Source of the DNA: JAWVFM01 sp963771655
Lineage (GTDB): Bacteria > Actinomycetota > Thermoleophilia > Solirubrobacterales > 70-9
DNA length: 64,000 nt
NCBI GenBank assembly: GCA_963771655.1
Contig: CAVYUG010000002.1
Coordinates: forward strand, 62,001 to 126,000
Reading direction: 5' to 3'
Shown: positions 8,267 to 17,289 of the stretch, piece after piece
Numbering within the stretch: position 1 is the first letter of the stretch
Layout: each line of letters opens with the position of its first letter
Position numbers and translations under genes: made by a program
The notes under the pieces: generated by a model
Told to the model about the DNA's origin: nothing
Databases searched by the model: none
Seen by the model: only the letters and a program-made list of their open reading frames with translations

Positions 8267-9970
8267 GTGCCTCAGACCTCGCTCTACCGCCGCCACCGAC
8301 CCCAGAGCTTCGACGACGTGGTCGGCCAGGAGCACGTGGTGCGGACCCTGCGAAACGCCGTGGAGCGCTCGCGCGTTCACCACGCCTATCTCTTCGTCGG
8401 GTCGCGCGGGACCGGGAAGACCTCGCTGGCGAAGATCCTCGCCCGCTCGCTCAACTGCGTCAACGGCCCGACCGTCACCCCCTGCGGCGAATGCGAGTCG
8501 TGCCGGACGATCGCGGCCGGCACCTCGCTCGACGTGATCGAGATGGACGCGGCATCGAACCGCTCGGTCGATGACATCCGCGACCTTCGCGAGCGCGTCG
8601 GCTACGCGCCCGCGGCCGGCCGGTGGAAGGTCTACATCCTCGACGAAGCGCACATGCTCACCCGCGAGGCCTGGAACGCGTTCCTGAAGACGCTCGAGGA
8701 GCCACCGCCGAACACCGTCTTCGTGCTCTGCACCACCGAGGCGCACAAAGTCATGCCGACGATCGCCGATCGCTGCCAGCGCTTCGACTTCCAGCGCCCG
8801 TCGCTGGAGCAGATCGCCAGCGTGGTCAGCCAGGTCGCGCGGGCCGAGGAGATCGAGATCGACGACGGCGCCGTCGGCGCGATCTCGCGCTCCGCCACCG
8901 GCAGCTTCCGCGACGCGCTCGGCACCCTCGACCAGCTCGTCGCCTACGGCGGGGGGCGCATCGAGACCGCGGACGTGCTCGCGGTCCTCGGTGTCGCCGA
9001 GTCAGACGTGATCCGCGACGCCGCGGCCGCCATCGCCGCCGGCGACGCCCGCGGCGTGCTGGAGGTCGCCGAGCGGCTCGCTGCGTCGGGGCGCGACGTC
9101 GTCCAGTTCGGGCGCGACCTCCTCGCGCACCTCCGCCAGCTTCTCGTCACGAAGACAGTCGGCGAGCCACCGGAGTCGCTGGTGCTCACTGTGGCCGACC
9201 CCGAGGTGCTGATGGCCCAGGCGGACGCCTTCTCCGAGTTGGCGCTCTCGCGGGCGATCGACGCGCTCTCCAAGGCGCTTGCGGACGTTCGCGAGGGGGA
9301 TGAGGCCCGGATGACGATCGAGCTGGCGCTGCTGCGCGCCGCGCGGCCGCAGCTCGACCCGTCGAAAGCAGCGCTCGCTCAGCGGCTGGAGAAGCTCGAG
9401 GCTGAGCTCGGGGGTGGTGCGGGCGAGTCATCGGCGTCCGCCGGCGACGAACGTCCCTCAGCCCCCGGTATAGGAACTACTCCGGGACGTTCACCGGAGG
9501 AGGCCGCCGAGGAGGCGCCCGAGCCGAGCGCCGTCGACCTCGAGAAGCTCGTCAAGGCTTGGCCCGCCGTCGTCGAGCAGGTTCGAGAGTCGGGGGCCGA
9601 GGTGCTCTCGCGCGCGCTCGCGGTGGCGCGACCCATCGCCGTCGACGGCGACGGCTCGGTGCTCAAGCTGGGCTTTCCCCCGAGCGCCGCGTTCAACAAG
9701 CGCAAGGCGGAGGCGCAGGACGCCCGCGACCGCTTCGCGGATGCGGTGAAGGCGATCGTCGGCAAGCGGCTTCGGCCCGTCTACGTCACCCTCGACCCCG
9801 AGCCGGAGACGGCGTCCCCGCAGCTCAGCGACGACGAGCTGATCGAGAAGGTGATGGTGGAGTTCGATGCCACCGAGCTCGGCCTCGACGACGCCGCCCC
9901 GCCCGCAGAGGGAGCGCTCGATGCGGGGCTCGACGCCGACCTGGGGGTCGCGGGAGAGGGGGCGGGCTGA
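8267..9970 (+). CDS. dnaX: DNA polymerase III subunits gamma/tau
   Basis: Clamp-loader ATPase of the replisome. It begins with the family hallmark SLYRRHRPQSFDDVVGQEHV, then Walker A GSRGTGKTS, the four-Cys zinc module (CVNG...CGECESC), Walker B with DEAH (YILDEAHML), and sensor 1 (LCTTEAHKVMPTI). The C-terminal about 180 residues are a variable tau-like tail. GTG 8267 is chosen because it gives the conserved V/M-P-x-x-S-L-Y start; the frame extends further upstream but without conserved sequence. Length is 567 residues. A 46-48 base palindromic element (9448-9493) lies in frame in the linker after domain III. The TGA overlaps the ybaB ATG (TGATG), so translation is coupled. Confidence 0.96.
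   Translation: MPQTSLYRRHRPQSFDDVVGQEHVVRTLRNAVERSRVHHAYLFVGSRGTGKTSLAKILARSLNCVNGPTVTPCGECESCRTIAAGTSLDVIEMDAASNRSVDDIRDLRERVGYAPAAGRWKVYILDEAHMLTREAWNAFLKTLEEPPPNTVFVLCTTEAHKVMPTIADRCQRFDFQRPSLEQIASVVSQVARAEEIEIDDGAVGAISRSATGSFRDALGTLDQLVAYGGGRIETADVLAVLGVAESDVIRDAAAAIAAGDARGVLEVAERLAASGRDVVQFGRDLLAHLRQLLVTKTVGEPPESLVLTVADPEVLMAQADAFSELALSRAIDALSKALADVREGDEARMTIELALLRAARPQLDPSKAALAQRLEKLEAELGGGAGESSASAGDERPSAPGIGTTPGRSPEEAAEEAPEPSAVDLEKLVKAWPAVVEQVRESGAEVLSRALAVARPIAVDGDGSVLKLGFPPSAAFNKRKAEAQDARDRFADAVKAIVGKRLRPVYVTLDPEPETASPQLSDDELIEKVMVEFDATELGLDDAAPPAEGALDAGLDADLGVAGEGAG
9448..9493 (+). repeat. Palindromic repeat, copy 1, inside dnaX
   Basis: Arms CGAACGTCCC (9448-9457) and GGGACGTTC (9484-9492) are separated by exactly 26 bases. 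Three other copies in the window (36885-36938, 50879-50926, 50940-50987) have the same arms and the same 26-base spacer. Here the element is translated as about ERPSAPGIGTTPGRS in the unconserved DnaX linker. Confidence 0.7.
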
Positions 9971-10329
9971 TGGCGCGCGGAAATCCGATGGGCGGAGGCT
10001 TCGACGTCAACGCGATGATGAAGCAGGTCCAGCAGATGCAGGCCGAGATGGCCGATGCTCAGGAGAAGCTCAAGGACGAGGTCGTCGAGGCGAGCGCCGG
10101 CGGCGGCATGGTGAAGGCGAAGATGAGCGGCGACCTTCGCCTCCTCGAGCTCGTGATCGACCCCGAGGCGGCCGGGCCCGACGACGTGGAGATGCTCCAG
10201 GACATGGTCGTCGCGGCGGTCAACGAGGCCCTCCGCTCGGCGCAGGAGCTCGCAGCCTCGAAGCTCGGCGGCATCGCCGGCATCGGTGGTCCCGGTGCCG
10301 CCGGCGGCCTCGGCCTTCCGGGCATGTAG
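9970..10329 (+). CDS. ybaB: YbaB/EbfC family nucleoid-associated protein
   Basis: A 119-residue YbaB protein: MMKQVQQMQAEMADAQEKLKDEVVEASAGGGMVKAKMSGD is reflected in the usual N-terminal helix followed by the A-G-G-G-x-V strand. LVIDPEAAGPDDVEMLQDMVVAAVNEAL gives the second half, and the Gly-rich tail ends in GGLGLPGM as in many homologues. YbaB dimers bind DNA and accompany dnaX and recR in most bacteria. The ATG at 9970 overlaps the dnaX stop. It belongs to the dnaX-ybaB operon, and recR follows after 31 bases with its own -10 box. Confidence 0.93.
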   Translation: MARGNPMGGGFDVNAMMKQVQQMQAEMADAQEKLKDEVVEASAGGGMVKAKMSGDLRLLELVIDPEAAGPDDVEMLQDMVVAAVNEALRSAQELAASKLGGIAGIGGPGAAGGLGLPGM

Positions 10330-10348
10330 CCCCCGCCGCTCCGACCGC

Positions 10349-10354
10349 TAGCTT
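10349..10354 (+). promoter_or_regulatory. -10 box TAGCTT of recR
   Basis: TAGCTT followed by CAAACC and then the ATG of recR at 10361: a six-base spacing that predicts a leaderless recR transcript in addition to read-through from dnaX-ybaB. Confidence 0.45.
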
Positions 10355-10360
10355 CAAACC

Positions 10361-10957
10361 ATGTACGCGGGGCCCATCCAGCGGCTCGTCACCGAGCTCT
10401 CGCGGCTGCCCGGCATCGGGCAGCGGAGCGCGCAGCGCCTCGCCTTCCACATCTTGCGCGCGAGCGACGAGGACGCGTTCGCCCTCTCCGATGCGATCCG
10501 CGAGGTGAAGGAGAAGGTGGGGCTCTGCGAGGTGTGCTTCAACCTCGCGGAGGGCCCCCGGTGCCGGATCTGCGAGGACGAGCGGCGCGAGAGCTCGCTC
10601 ATCTGCGTGGTCGAGGAGCCCGCCGACGTGATCCCGATCGAGCGCACCGGCGAATATCGCGGCCTCTACCACGTCCTCGGGGGCGCCCTGTCGCCGATCG
10701 ACGGCGTCGACCCCGAGGACCTGAAGATCGCCGAGCTCTCCGCGAGGGTCGAGGGGGGCGACGTGGAGGAGGTCGTGCTCGCCACCAACCCGACCACCAC
10801 GGGGGAAGCGACGGCGATCCACATCGCCGAGCTCCTGCGCGGGAAGGCGACCATCACCCGCCTCGCCTCGGGCCTGCCGGTCGGCGCCGACCTCGAGCAC
10901 GCCGACGAGGTCACGCTCGGTCGCGCGCTCGCCGGCCGCATGTCGCTCGACCGCTAA
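10361..10957 (+). CDS. recR: Recombination protein RecR
   Basis: RecR acts with RecO/RecF in RecA loading at gaps. Seen are the N-terminal helix-hairpin-helix (LPGIGQRSAQRLAFHIL), the four-Cys zinc finger (CEVCFN...CRICED), the Toprim core (LICVVEEPADVIPIERTGEYRGLYHVLGG is represented here by its E and GEYRG parts) and VVLATNPTTTGEATAIHI. The C-terminal motif TRLASGLPVGADLEHADEV is conserved (RLA-GLP-G-L-D). Its 198 residues are the normal size. The stop overlaps the likely end of the convergent MMPL gene by a few bases. Confidence 0.96.
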   Translation: MYAGPIQRLVTELSRLPGIGQRSAQRLAFHILRASDEDAFALSDAIREVKEKVGLCEVCFNLAEGPRCRICEDERRESSLICVVEEPADVIPIERTGEYRGLYHVLGGALSPIDGVDPEDLKIAELSARVEGGDVEEVVLATNPTTTGEATAIHIAELLRGKATITRLASGLPVGADLEHADEVTLGRALAGRMSLDR

Positions 10958-13100
10958 GCCCTCCGCGAGCCCGACTCGGGCGTGCAGGCGCCGCAGCGGG
11001 CGGGGCGCCCACCAGTTCCACTTGCCGAGGAGCTCCATCAGCGAGGGGACCAGCAGCGCACGGATGATTGAGGCGTCGATCAGTACCGCAAGTGCGGTCC
11101 CGACCCCGTTCTCCTTGATGAAGATGATCTGCGACGTCGCGAAGGCGCCGATCGCGATCGCGAACAGCAGAGCAGCCGCGGTGACGATACGTCCGGTGCG
11201 CTCGAGGCCGATCGCCACACTCTCTGAGTCCGAGGCGCCGTCGTCGCGGGCCTCCTTGATTCGCGACAGTAGGAAGACGGCGTAGTCGGTCGAGAGGCCG
11301 AAGGCGACGGCAAAGATCAGGATCGGCATCGTCTGCTCGAGCGCCCCCTGGCCGGAGTAGCCGAGCAGGCCCTCGAAGTTGCCGTCCTGGAAGATGAGGA
11401 CGAGGATCCCGAACACGGCGCAGTAGGTTGAGCACGTTCATCAGAAGCGACTTGACCGGCAGCACGACCGAGCCCGTCATCAGGAAGAGGATCACGAGCG
11501 TCGCGATGACGACGATCGCGAGGGCGATCGGCAGGTGCTGTTCGAGGCTCGACTGGAAGTCGACGAAGTGGGCGCTCGCCCCGGTGACCAGGACCGTCGA
11601 GCCCGCGGGGTCCGGAAGGTCGCGGATGCGCGTCACCGCGTCCTTGCTGCGCTGGGCGATGAACGGCGAGGTCGACACCGCGTCGACGATCGTCACGCCG
11701 CCGTTCAGCCGCCGGGCCGGCTCCACGGCCGCCACGCCTTGCATGTCGTGAAGCTCCGACTGGACCTTGGTCGCGGCGCGCTCGCCGCCGCCGTCGACGA
11801 CCACCTGGATCGGCGTGTCGTGGAAGGGGGGGAAGTTGGCCCGCAGCGAATTGTCGACCTGCCGGGCGCTTGCGCTCTCGGGCAGCACCTGCGGATCGAC
11901 CGAGGTGAACTTGATCTGCAGGAACGGGATACCGAGCGCGATCAGAAGCGCCGCGCTGCCCGCCGCGACCGGGCCGGGACGCCGCATGACGAAGCGTGAG
12001 AGGCGGTACCAGAACCCCTCCTGCATCGCTCGCGCGTCGCGGTCGGCGCGCCGGCGCAGAAATGCCGGAGCCCCGGCATTGACGCGCGGTCCCAGAAGGC
12101 TCAGGACGGCGGGGAGGACGACGAGCGCGACGAGCGCGGCGAACAGGGCCACGCCGCGCCGCCGATGCCCATCGAATAGAGGAAGCGCTGCGGGAAGACG
12201 GTGAGTGAGGCGAGGGCGGCGGCGACCGTGAGGGAGGAGAAGAGCACCGTTCGCCCGGCGGTTCGCAGGGTCATGCGAAGCGCCTCCCAGCGCTGCGTTC
12301 GGCTGGCCTCGGCGTGGGCGTTGTCGACCCCGCGCCGCGCGAGCTCCTCCCTGTAGCGCGAGACGATGAAGAGGCTGTAGTCGATCGCCAGCCCGAGGCC
12401 GAGGCCCGTCGTGAGGTTGAGCGCGAAGATCGAGATCGATCCGAACTCGCTGGCGATCCGCAGGATGAGGAAGGTGCCAACGATCGCGAGCCCGCCGACG
12501 AGGAGAGGCAGGAGGGCGGCGACGGCGCTGCGGAAGAAGAGCAGCGAGAGCAGGAAGAGCAGCGGGAACGCGAGGATCTCGGCTCGGCGCAGGTCAGACT
12601 CCGTCTGCGCGTTGACCTGCTTCTGGGCGACCGAGTAGCCGCCGACCGTGATGCCGGGCTTCCCGGTGAGCCGGTCGGTGATCGCGTCCGCCGCGTCCTG
12701 GCGCTGCTTGTCATCGGTGGGCCGCAGCGCCACCGCCACGTAGGTCTGGCGACGGTCGCGCGAGGTGAACTGGCGCGCTCCGGTGTCGTAATAACCGGTG
12801 ACGCTCGCGACGTCGTGACGGGCGCGAAGCCAGCGCTCGGTGCGCTCGACGCGCGCCTTCTGCGCCGGCGATGAGACGCGTCCCTTGAAGAGAACGACGA
12901 CCGAGGTGTCGCGGAACCCCTTCGACTCGACCAGCTTGTCGGCCCGAACGCTCTGCGGTGGCCGGGTCGTCGTTTCCGTAGGGGGCGAGGTGCTTGGCGA
13001 CCGTGCCGCCGAACGCGATCGCGAGCGCGAAGAAGACCACCGCCCCGACCCCCACGAAGCGCCGCCGGCGGTAGACGAAGCGGGCGAGGGCGTCGAACAT
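10954..13100 (-). CDS. MMPL/RND-family membrane transporter, reading frame broken at three points
   Basis: Translation pieces line up as one MmpL-type exporter of about 715 residues. The order is an N-terminal helix (FVGVGAVVFFALAIAFGG), a first extracytoplasmic domain, helices with FALNLTTGLGLGLAIDYSLF, the TAGRTVLFSSLTVAAALA helix, a second extracytoplasmic domain, and FAVAFGLSTDYAVFLLSRI with GRIVTAAALLFAIAIGAFA. The frame changes at about 12951, 12150 and 11421. A fourth change near 10957 would create a TAG at 10956-10954; otherwise the frame runs on antisense to recR. The ATG at 13100 overlaps the padR stop (TGATG). The likely role is export of a lipid or drug under PadR control. Three single-base lesions may be assembly errors or decay. 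Confidence 0.7.
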
Positions 13101-13642
13101 CAGGCGGCGCTCCTGGAGTCCTCGGCGGCCAGCTCGCGCACCGCGCGCTCGCACCAATCGGCCATCCACTGGTTGCACTCGATTCCGTAGCGGCAGACGA
13201 TCATCGGGAAGCCGTTCGCATGCTCGCCGGCGGCCGACTCGATCGCCTTCAGCGCCTCGACGCGCTCGAGGTGATGGCGGCGCTTCGCCTCCAGCGTCGC
13301 GGCCGCCGATTCGCCCCCGGTTGCGTCGGCGAAGAACAGCTTCAGCAGGCCCTCGTCGCGCATCTCCAAGACGTCAGGGTCAACTGCGAGCCACTCGCGC
13401 AGGCGCTTGCGACCCGCCCCCGTGAGCGAGTAGACGGTTCGCCGCCGCCCTCCCGCCGGCTTCGACTCACCGCTGATCAGCCCGGCTTCGGCGAGCTTGC
13501 GGAGCTCGGGGTAGATCTGGCCGTAGCTGGCGGCCCAGAAGAATCGAACCGCGCGGTCGACGAACGCCTTGATCTCGTAGCCCGACTTAGGGCCGAGCGA
13601 AAGGAGGCCGAGGATGACGTAGGCCGTCGGCGAGAGATCCAT
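13100..13642 (-). CDS. PadR family transcriptional regulator
   Basis: A 180-residue PadR protein. The winged helix is clear: LSPTAYVILGLLSLGPKSGYEIKAF is the usual N-terminus, followed by AASYGQIYPELRKLAEAGLI and the wing (GRRRTVYSLTGAGRKRLREWL). A C-terminal helical region (Vir_C-like dimerisation part) completes it. PadR proteins repress adjacent exporter genes and respond to ligands. The ATG at 13642 starts the conserved part; a TTG at 13678 would add 12 unconserved residues. The stop overlaps the start of the MMPL transporter gene, so this is a regulator-exporter operon. A palindrome GATATATC (13666-13673) and a CRP-like site lie just upstream. Confidence 0.9.
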   Translation of the reverse strand: MDLSPTAYVILGLLSLGPKSGYEIKAFVDRAVRFFWAASYGQIYPELRKLAEAGLISGESKPAGGRRRTVYSLTGAGRKRLREWLAVDPDVLEMRDEGLLKLFFADATGGESAAATLEAKRRHHLERVEALKAIESAAGEHANGFPMIVCRYGIECNQWMADWCERAVRELAAEDSRSAA

Positions 13643-13665
13643 ACCCGCCCGGAACGTATCACTCA

Positions 13666-13673
13666 GATATATC
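13666..13673. promoter_or_regulatory. AT-rich palindrome GATATATC upstream of padR
   Basis: A perfect 8-bp palindrome in otherwise GC-rich DNA, 24-31 bases before the padR ATG. PadR operators are often AT-rich ATGT/ATAT-type palindromes, so this could be the autoregulatory site. Assignment is an inference. Confidence 0.3.
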
Positions 13674-13679
13674 GGCAAA

Positions 13680-13695
13680 TGTGATCCTGATCACA
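13680..13695. promoter_or_regulatory. CRP/FNR-type palindrome
   Basis: TGTGATCCTGATCACA is a perfect match to the TGTGA-N6-TCACA pattern recognised by CRP-type regulators, preceded by AAA. It lies between the padR start and the end of the GH3-like gene, about 40-55 bases upstream of the padR ATG, a plausible position for control of the padR-MMPL operon. No full CRP protein is encoded in the window. Confidence 0.5.
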
Positions 13696-13727
13696 CCGAG
13701 TATGCCTGGCGCTACGTGGGCCGACGA

Positions 13728-14900
13728 TCAGCGGGGCTGGTCCCGCAGCAGACCGATGCGCCGCTTGAGATCTAGCACTCTGGCCGCGGCATCGGCCAAG
13801 CGCCCTGCGGGGATCGCCCCGGTTGCGACGGCGCGCAGGAGCGCCGCGCGGACCCCTCGCTGGTCGCGGGGATCGTCGATCTGGACCATGTCGGCACCCG
13901 CTGCGATCGCCTCCACGGCCGCGTCGGGCACCGCCTCGGTCGCCGTGATCGCCCCGGCTCCGAGGTCGTCGGTGATCGCGACGCCGTCGAAGCCGAGCTC
14001 GCCTCTCAAGAGCTCCGTCGCGACCCCGCTCGTGAGCGCGCCCGGCGTCACCGGATCGTAGGCCGCGTAGTAGGCGAGCGACAGCACCACGGCTCGCGCA
14101 CCCGCATCGAACGCTGCCCGAAACGGCGCCGCGTCGCGGCCGGCCAGGGTCGCGGCGTCGAGCCCGACCGTCGCGGGCCCCTGGTCGGTGTCCTGCGACG
14201 CGGCTCCGAGACCGGGGAAGTGGAGGGGCGCGCAGGCGAGCCGCCCCCTCTCGCAGCCGCGAACACTGGCCGCGGTGAGCGCGGCGACGAGGTCGGGGCC
14301 GGCGCCGAACGCCCGGTCGCCCAGCGGGCTGGCCGGCGTCGTCGTGTCTGCGACCGGGAACAGGTCGAGGTCGAAGCCGGCCCCACGGAGCGCGCTCGCC
14401 GCATCCTGCGCCCAGCGCTCGGCGATGGCGGGCGACCGCTCCTGGCCCACGCGCAGCTCGCTCACCGCCGGGGGCATGTCGCCGAGCGAGCGGAAGCGAC
14501 CACCCTCCTGGTGGGTGACGATCAATGGGGGGACGCGGCCGCCGCCGAGGCCGGCGCCGCGCAGCCCGGCTACGAGCTTCGAGCCCTGGGAGCGATCGAT
14601 CCAGTTCGAGGCGCCGACGATGACGCCCCCCAGCTCGTGCGCGCGCAGCTCATGCTCGATGGCGCCGCCGGCCGAGGTTCCGCTGAAGCCCACCAGCATC
14701 ACCTGATCGACCATCTGCGCGGCCCCCAGTCGCGACTCGACGGCGCGCACGCGGGGATCGGCCGACTGGGCGGCGCCGGAGCCCGCCGGCCCGCCGCCGT
14801 CGCCCCGAAGCAGGAGGGCCCAGATCGCCGCGGTGGCGGCGATCGTGAGGCCGACGGCGACCATGCGGCGGCGCAGCGCGACGGCGCGGGACGGTGGCAT
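13728..14900 (-). CDS. Glycoside hydrolase family 3-like lipoprotein/anchored protein
   Basis: The 390-residue protein has an N-terminal membrane anchor or signal (MVAVGLTIAATAAIWALLL) and a GH3 (NagZ-like) barrel: GGVIVGASNW, PPLIVTHQEGGRF, GFDLDLFPVAD, and ELGFDGVAITDDLGAGAI, where the aspartate at about 311 is the expected nucleophile. The NagZ signature K-H-F-P-G-H-G with a following D-x-H dyad is altered to LHFPGLG and DTD, so the usual catalytic histidine is missing. Activity on N-acetylglucosaminides is therefore uncertain. The ATG lies six bases after a GATAGT -10 box that overlaps the lysC promoter on the other strand. Confidence 0.75.
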   Translation of the reverse strand: MPPSRAVALRRRMVAVGLTIAATAAIWALLLRGDGGGPAGSGAAQSADPRVRAVESRLGAAQMVDQVMLVGFSGTSAGGAIEHELRAHELGGVIVGASNWIDRSQGSKLVAGLRGAGLGGGRVPPLIVTHQEGGRFRSLGDMPPAVSELRVGQERSPAIAERWAQDAASALRGAGFDLDLFPVADTTTPASPLGDRAFGAGPDLVAALTAASVRGCERGRLACAPLHFPGLGAASQDTDQGPATVGLDAATLAGRDAAPFRAAFDAGARAVVLSLAYYAAYDPVTPGALTSGVATELLRGELGFDGVAITDDLGAGAITATEAVPDAAVEAIAAGADMVQIDDPRDQRGVRAALLRAVATGAIPAGRLADAAARVLDLKRRIGLLRDQPR

Positions 14901-14906
14901 GGCGGC

Positions 14907-14914
14907 ACTATCCT
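14907..14914. promoter_or_regulatory. Overlapping divergent -10 boxes (GH3-like gene and lysC)
   Basis: The minus strand reads GATAGT (14912-14907), six bases before the GH3-like ATG. The plus strand reads TATCCT (14909-14914), eleven bases before the lysC ATG. The two promoters therefore overlap and should compete. Confidence 0.4.
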
Positions 14915-14925
14915 GGCTCGCCCCG

Positions 14926-16213
14926 ATGGATGGGCCAGTTCAAACCGTTGAGCGGGAGATCGTCGTGATGAAGTTCGGCGGCACCTCCGTCGCGGGCGCC
15001 GACGACATCCGCCGCGCCGCGCGGCGGATCGTCGCCGCGCGCGAGGGCGGCAAGCGGGTCGTGGCCGTGCTCTCGGCGCGCGGCAAGACCACCGACGACC
15101 TGGTCGCGATGGCCGGCGAGGTCTCCGAGCGGCCCGACCCCCGCGAGCTCGACATGCTGCTCTCGGTCGGCGAGCGCATCTCCTGCGCCCTCGCGGCGAT
15201 GGCCATCAACGACCTCGGCCATCGTGCCATCTCGCTCACCGGCTCGCAGGCGGGCATCGTCACCGATTCCACGCACACCAAGGCACGCATCCTCGATGTC
15301 CGCGCAGAGCGCATCCGGGAGGCCCTCGGCGAGGACCGGATCGTGCTGGTAGCGGGCTTCCAAGGGGTCTCGACCGAGAGCCGCGACGTCACGACGCTTG
15401 GGCGCGGCGGCTCCGACACCACCGCCGTCGCGCTGGCGGCGGCGCTCGGTGCGGAGGTGTGCGAGATCTACACCGACGTGGCGGGCGTGTTCAGCGCCGA
15501 CCCGCGTATCGTCGCCGACGCTCGCAAGCTGTCGGTCGTCTCGTTCGAGGAGATGCTGGAGATGGCCGCCTCGGGCGCCGGGGTACTGCAGCTGCGGGCC
15601 GTCGAGTACGCGCGAAACCACGGGATCAGCGTGCATTGCCGCAGCTCGTTCGAGGATGGCGCCGGTACCCTCGTCATCGCCGAGGACAAGACGATGGAAC
15701 GCCCGCTGGTCACAGCCGTCACGCACGCCGAGGAGGCTCGGGTCACCCTGACCGGGGTGGACGACACGCCCGGCGTGGCGGGGCGGATCTTCAACGCGCT
15801 CGCCGACGCGAACGTGAACGTCGACATGATCATCCAGAACGAGCCCGTCTCGGAGGACGCGAAGGCGGACCTCTCGTTCACCGTCGCCGGGCGACGACCT
15901 GCGCGCCGGAATCGAGGCGCTCGAGGGCCTCGGCGTGGCCGAGTCGGTCCTCGCCGACGAGAGTGTCGGCAAGGTCTCCGTGGTGGGCGCGGGAATGCGC
16001 AGCCACCCCGGCGTCGCAGCGAAGGTCTTTCAGGTGCTCGGCGACGCGCGCATCAACATCGAGATGATCGCCACCTCGCCGATCAAGATCTCGTGCGTGA
16101 TCCCGTCCGGCTCGGTGCCCGAGGCGGTGACCGCGCTCCACCGGGCCTTCGAGCTCGGCGACGGCGGGATCCAGCGCGAGGACCCCACGGGCGACCACCG
16201 CCCGAAGGCCTGA
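14926..16213 (+). CDS. lysC: Aspartate kinase (frame broken near 15891)
   Basis: Aspartokinase phosphorylates aspartate, the entry to lysine, threonine, methionine and DAP. Seen are the N-terminal VVMKFGGTSVAGADDIRRAA, the middle GLG-type motif TTLGRGGSDTTAVALAAAL, CEIYTDVAGVFSADPRIV, and the first ACT domain starting VTLTGVDDTPGVAGRIF. At about 15889-15893 the frame changes (SFTVAG, then DDLRAGIEALEGLGV), and the second ACT domain (VSVVGAGMRSHPGVAAKVF, INIEMIATSPIKISCVI) is read one frame over to the TGA at 16211-16213. Because the enzyme is normally essential, the single-base lesion is probably an assembly error. The stop overlaps the asd ATG (TGATG). Confidence 0.92.
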
Positions 16214-17274
16214 TGGCTCCCGACCGGCTCCGCGTCGGCGTGCTCGGCGCCACTGGCGCCGTGGGCTCGACGATCCTCGACGTCCTCGCCGAGCGATCGT
16301 TCCCGGCCTCCGAGGTGGTGGCGCTCGCCTCCGAGCGCTCGGCGGCCGTGGAGGTCGCGTACGGAGACGACATCCTGGAATGCCGCACTCTCTCGAACGA
16401 CTCGATCGACGGCCTCGACCTGGTCCTCTCCTCAGCGGGCGGCATGGTCAGCTCGGAGTGGGCGCCGCGGATCGTCGATGCCGGGGCCGTCGTGGTCGAC
16501 AACACGAGCTTCTGGCGCATGCACGACGATGTTCCGCTCGTGGTCGCCGAGGTGAACCCCGACGTCCTGGAGTTCCATCGGGGGATCGTCGCCAACCCCA
16601 ACTGCTCGACGATGCAGATGGTCGTCGCGCTCGCGCCGATCCAGCGGGCCGTGGGCATCGAGCGGATCGTCGTATCGACCTATCAGCCAACGTCGGGAAC
16701 CGGGCGGCGGGCGATGGCCGAGCTCGAGGCTCAGGCCCACGCGATCCTGCACGAGGCCGAGCCCGGCGAGGCCGAGGTCTATCCGCACCGCATCGGCTTC
16801 AACGTCCTCCCGCAGGTCGAGACGTTCCGCGAAGGCGACGACTACACGACCGAGGAGCGCAAGATGATGGCCGAGACGAGGAAGATCCTCGGAGTCGCCG
16901 AGAGCGAGCTGGGAGTTTCGGCCACGTGCGTGCGCGTTCCCGTCTTCTACGGCGAGTCGGAGTCGGTGAACGTGCAGACGCGCGCGCCGCTCGATCCGGC
17001 CGCGGCCCGCGAGCTGCTGGCGGCGGCCCCGGGCGTCGCCGTCGTCGACTCACCGGGCGAGGGGCTCTATCCGATGGCGAGCGAGGCCACGGGCCGCGAT
17101 GAGGTGCTCGTCGGCCGGATCCGGGGCGACCCCTCGCACGAGCGCTGCCTCAACATGTGGATCGTCGGCGACAACCTTCGCAAGGGCGCCGCCACGAACG
17201 CGGTCCAGGTCGCCGAGCTGCTGGTGGCGCGAGATCTCCTTCGCCGGCCCGCCGGCGCCTTCGCCTCCGCCTGA
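16213..17274 (+). CDS. asd: Aspartate-semialdehyde dehydrogenase
   Basis: NADPH-dependent reduction of aspartyl phosphate to aspartate semialdehyde, the step after LysC. The Rossmann start LRVGVLGATGAVGSTIL is intact. The catalytic Cys is in ANPNCSTMQMVVAL, and YQPTSGTGRRAM and the catalytic-His region around ERCLNMWIVGDNLRKGAA are present. The length of 353 residues is normal. The ATG overlaps the lysC stop. It is followed 15 bases later by the GTG of a large membrane protein, probably in the same transcript. Confidence 0.96.
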   Translation: MAPDRLRVGVLGATGAVGSTILDVLAERSFPASEVVALASERSAAVEVAYGDDILECRTLSNDSIDGLDLVLSSAGGMVSSEWAPRIVDAGAVVVDNTSFWRMHDDVPLVVAEVNPDVLEFHRGIVANPNCSTMQMVVALAPIQRAVGIERIVVSTYQPTSGTGRRAMAELEAQAHAILHEAEPGEAEVYPHRIGFNVLPQVETFREGDDYTTEERKMMAETRKILGVAESELGVSATCVRVPVFYGESESVNVQTRAPLDPAAARELLAAAPGVAVVDSPGEGLYPMASEATGRDEVLVGRIRGDPSHERCLNMWIVGDNLRKGAATNAVQVAELLVARDLLRRPAGAFASA

Positions 17275-17289
17275 GAAGATCCCCGCTCC

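Noticed and set aside
10220..10953. Extension of the MMPL reading frame across recR
   Set aside because: The continuation has no membrane or transporter sequence and lies antisense to recR and ybaB. A further single-base change near 10957 would give a TAG at a sensible end.
14833..17274. An apparent 813-residue fusion of aspartate kinase and aspartate-semialdehyde dehydrogenase
   Set aside because: It arises only because the lysC frame is broken near 15891 and the shifted frame runs into asd. The second ACT domain of LysC and the overlapping TGATG junction show two separate genes.
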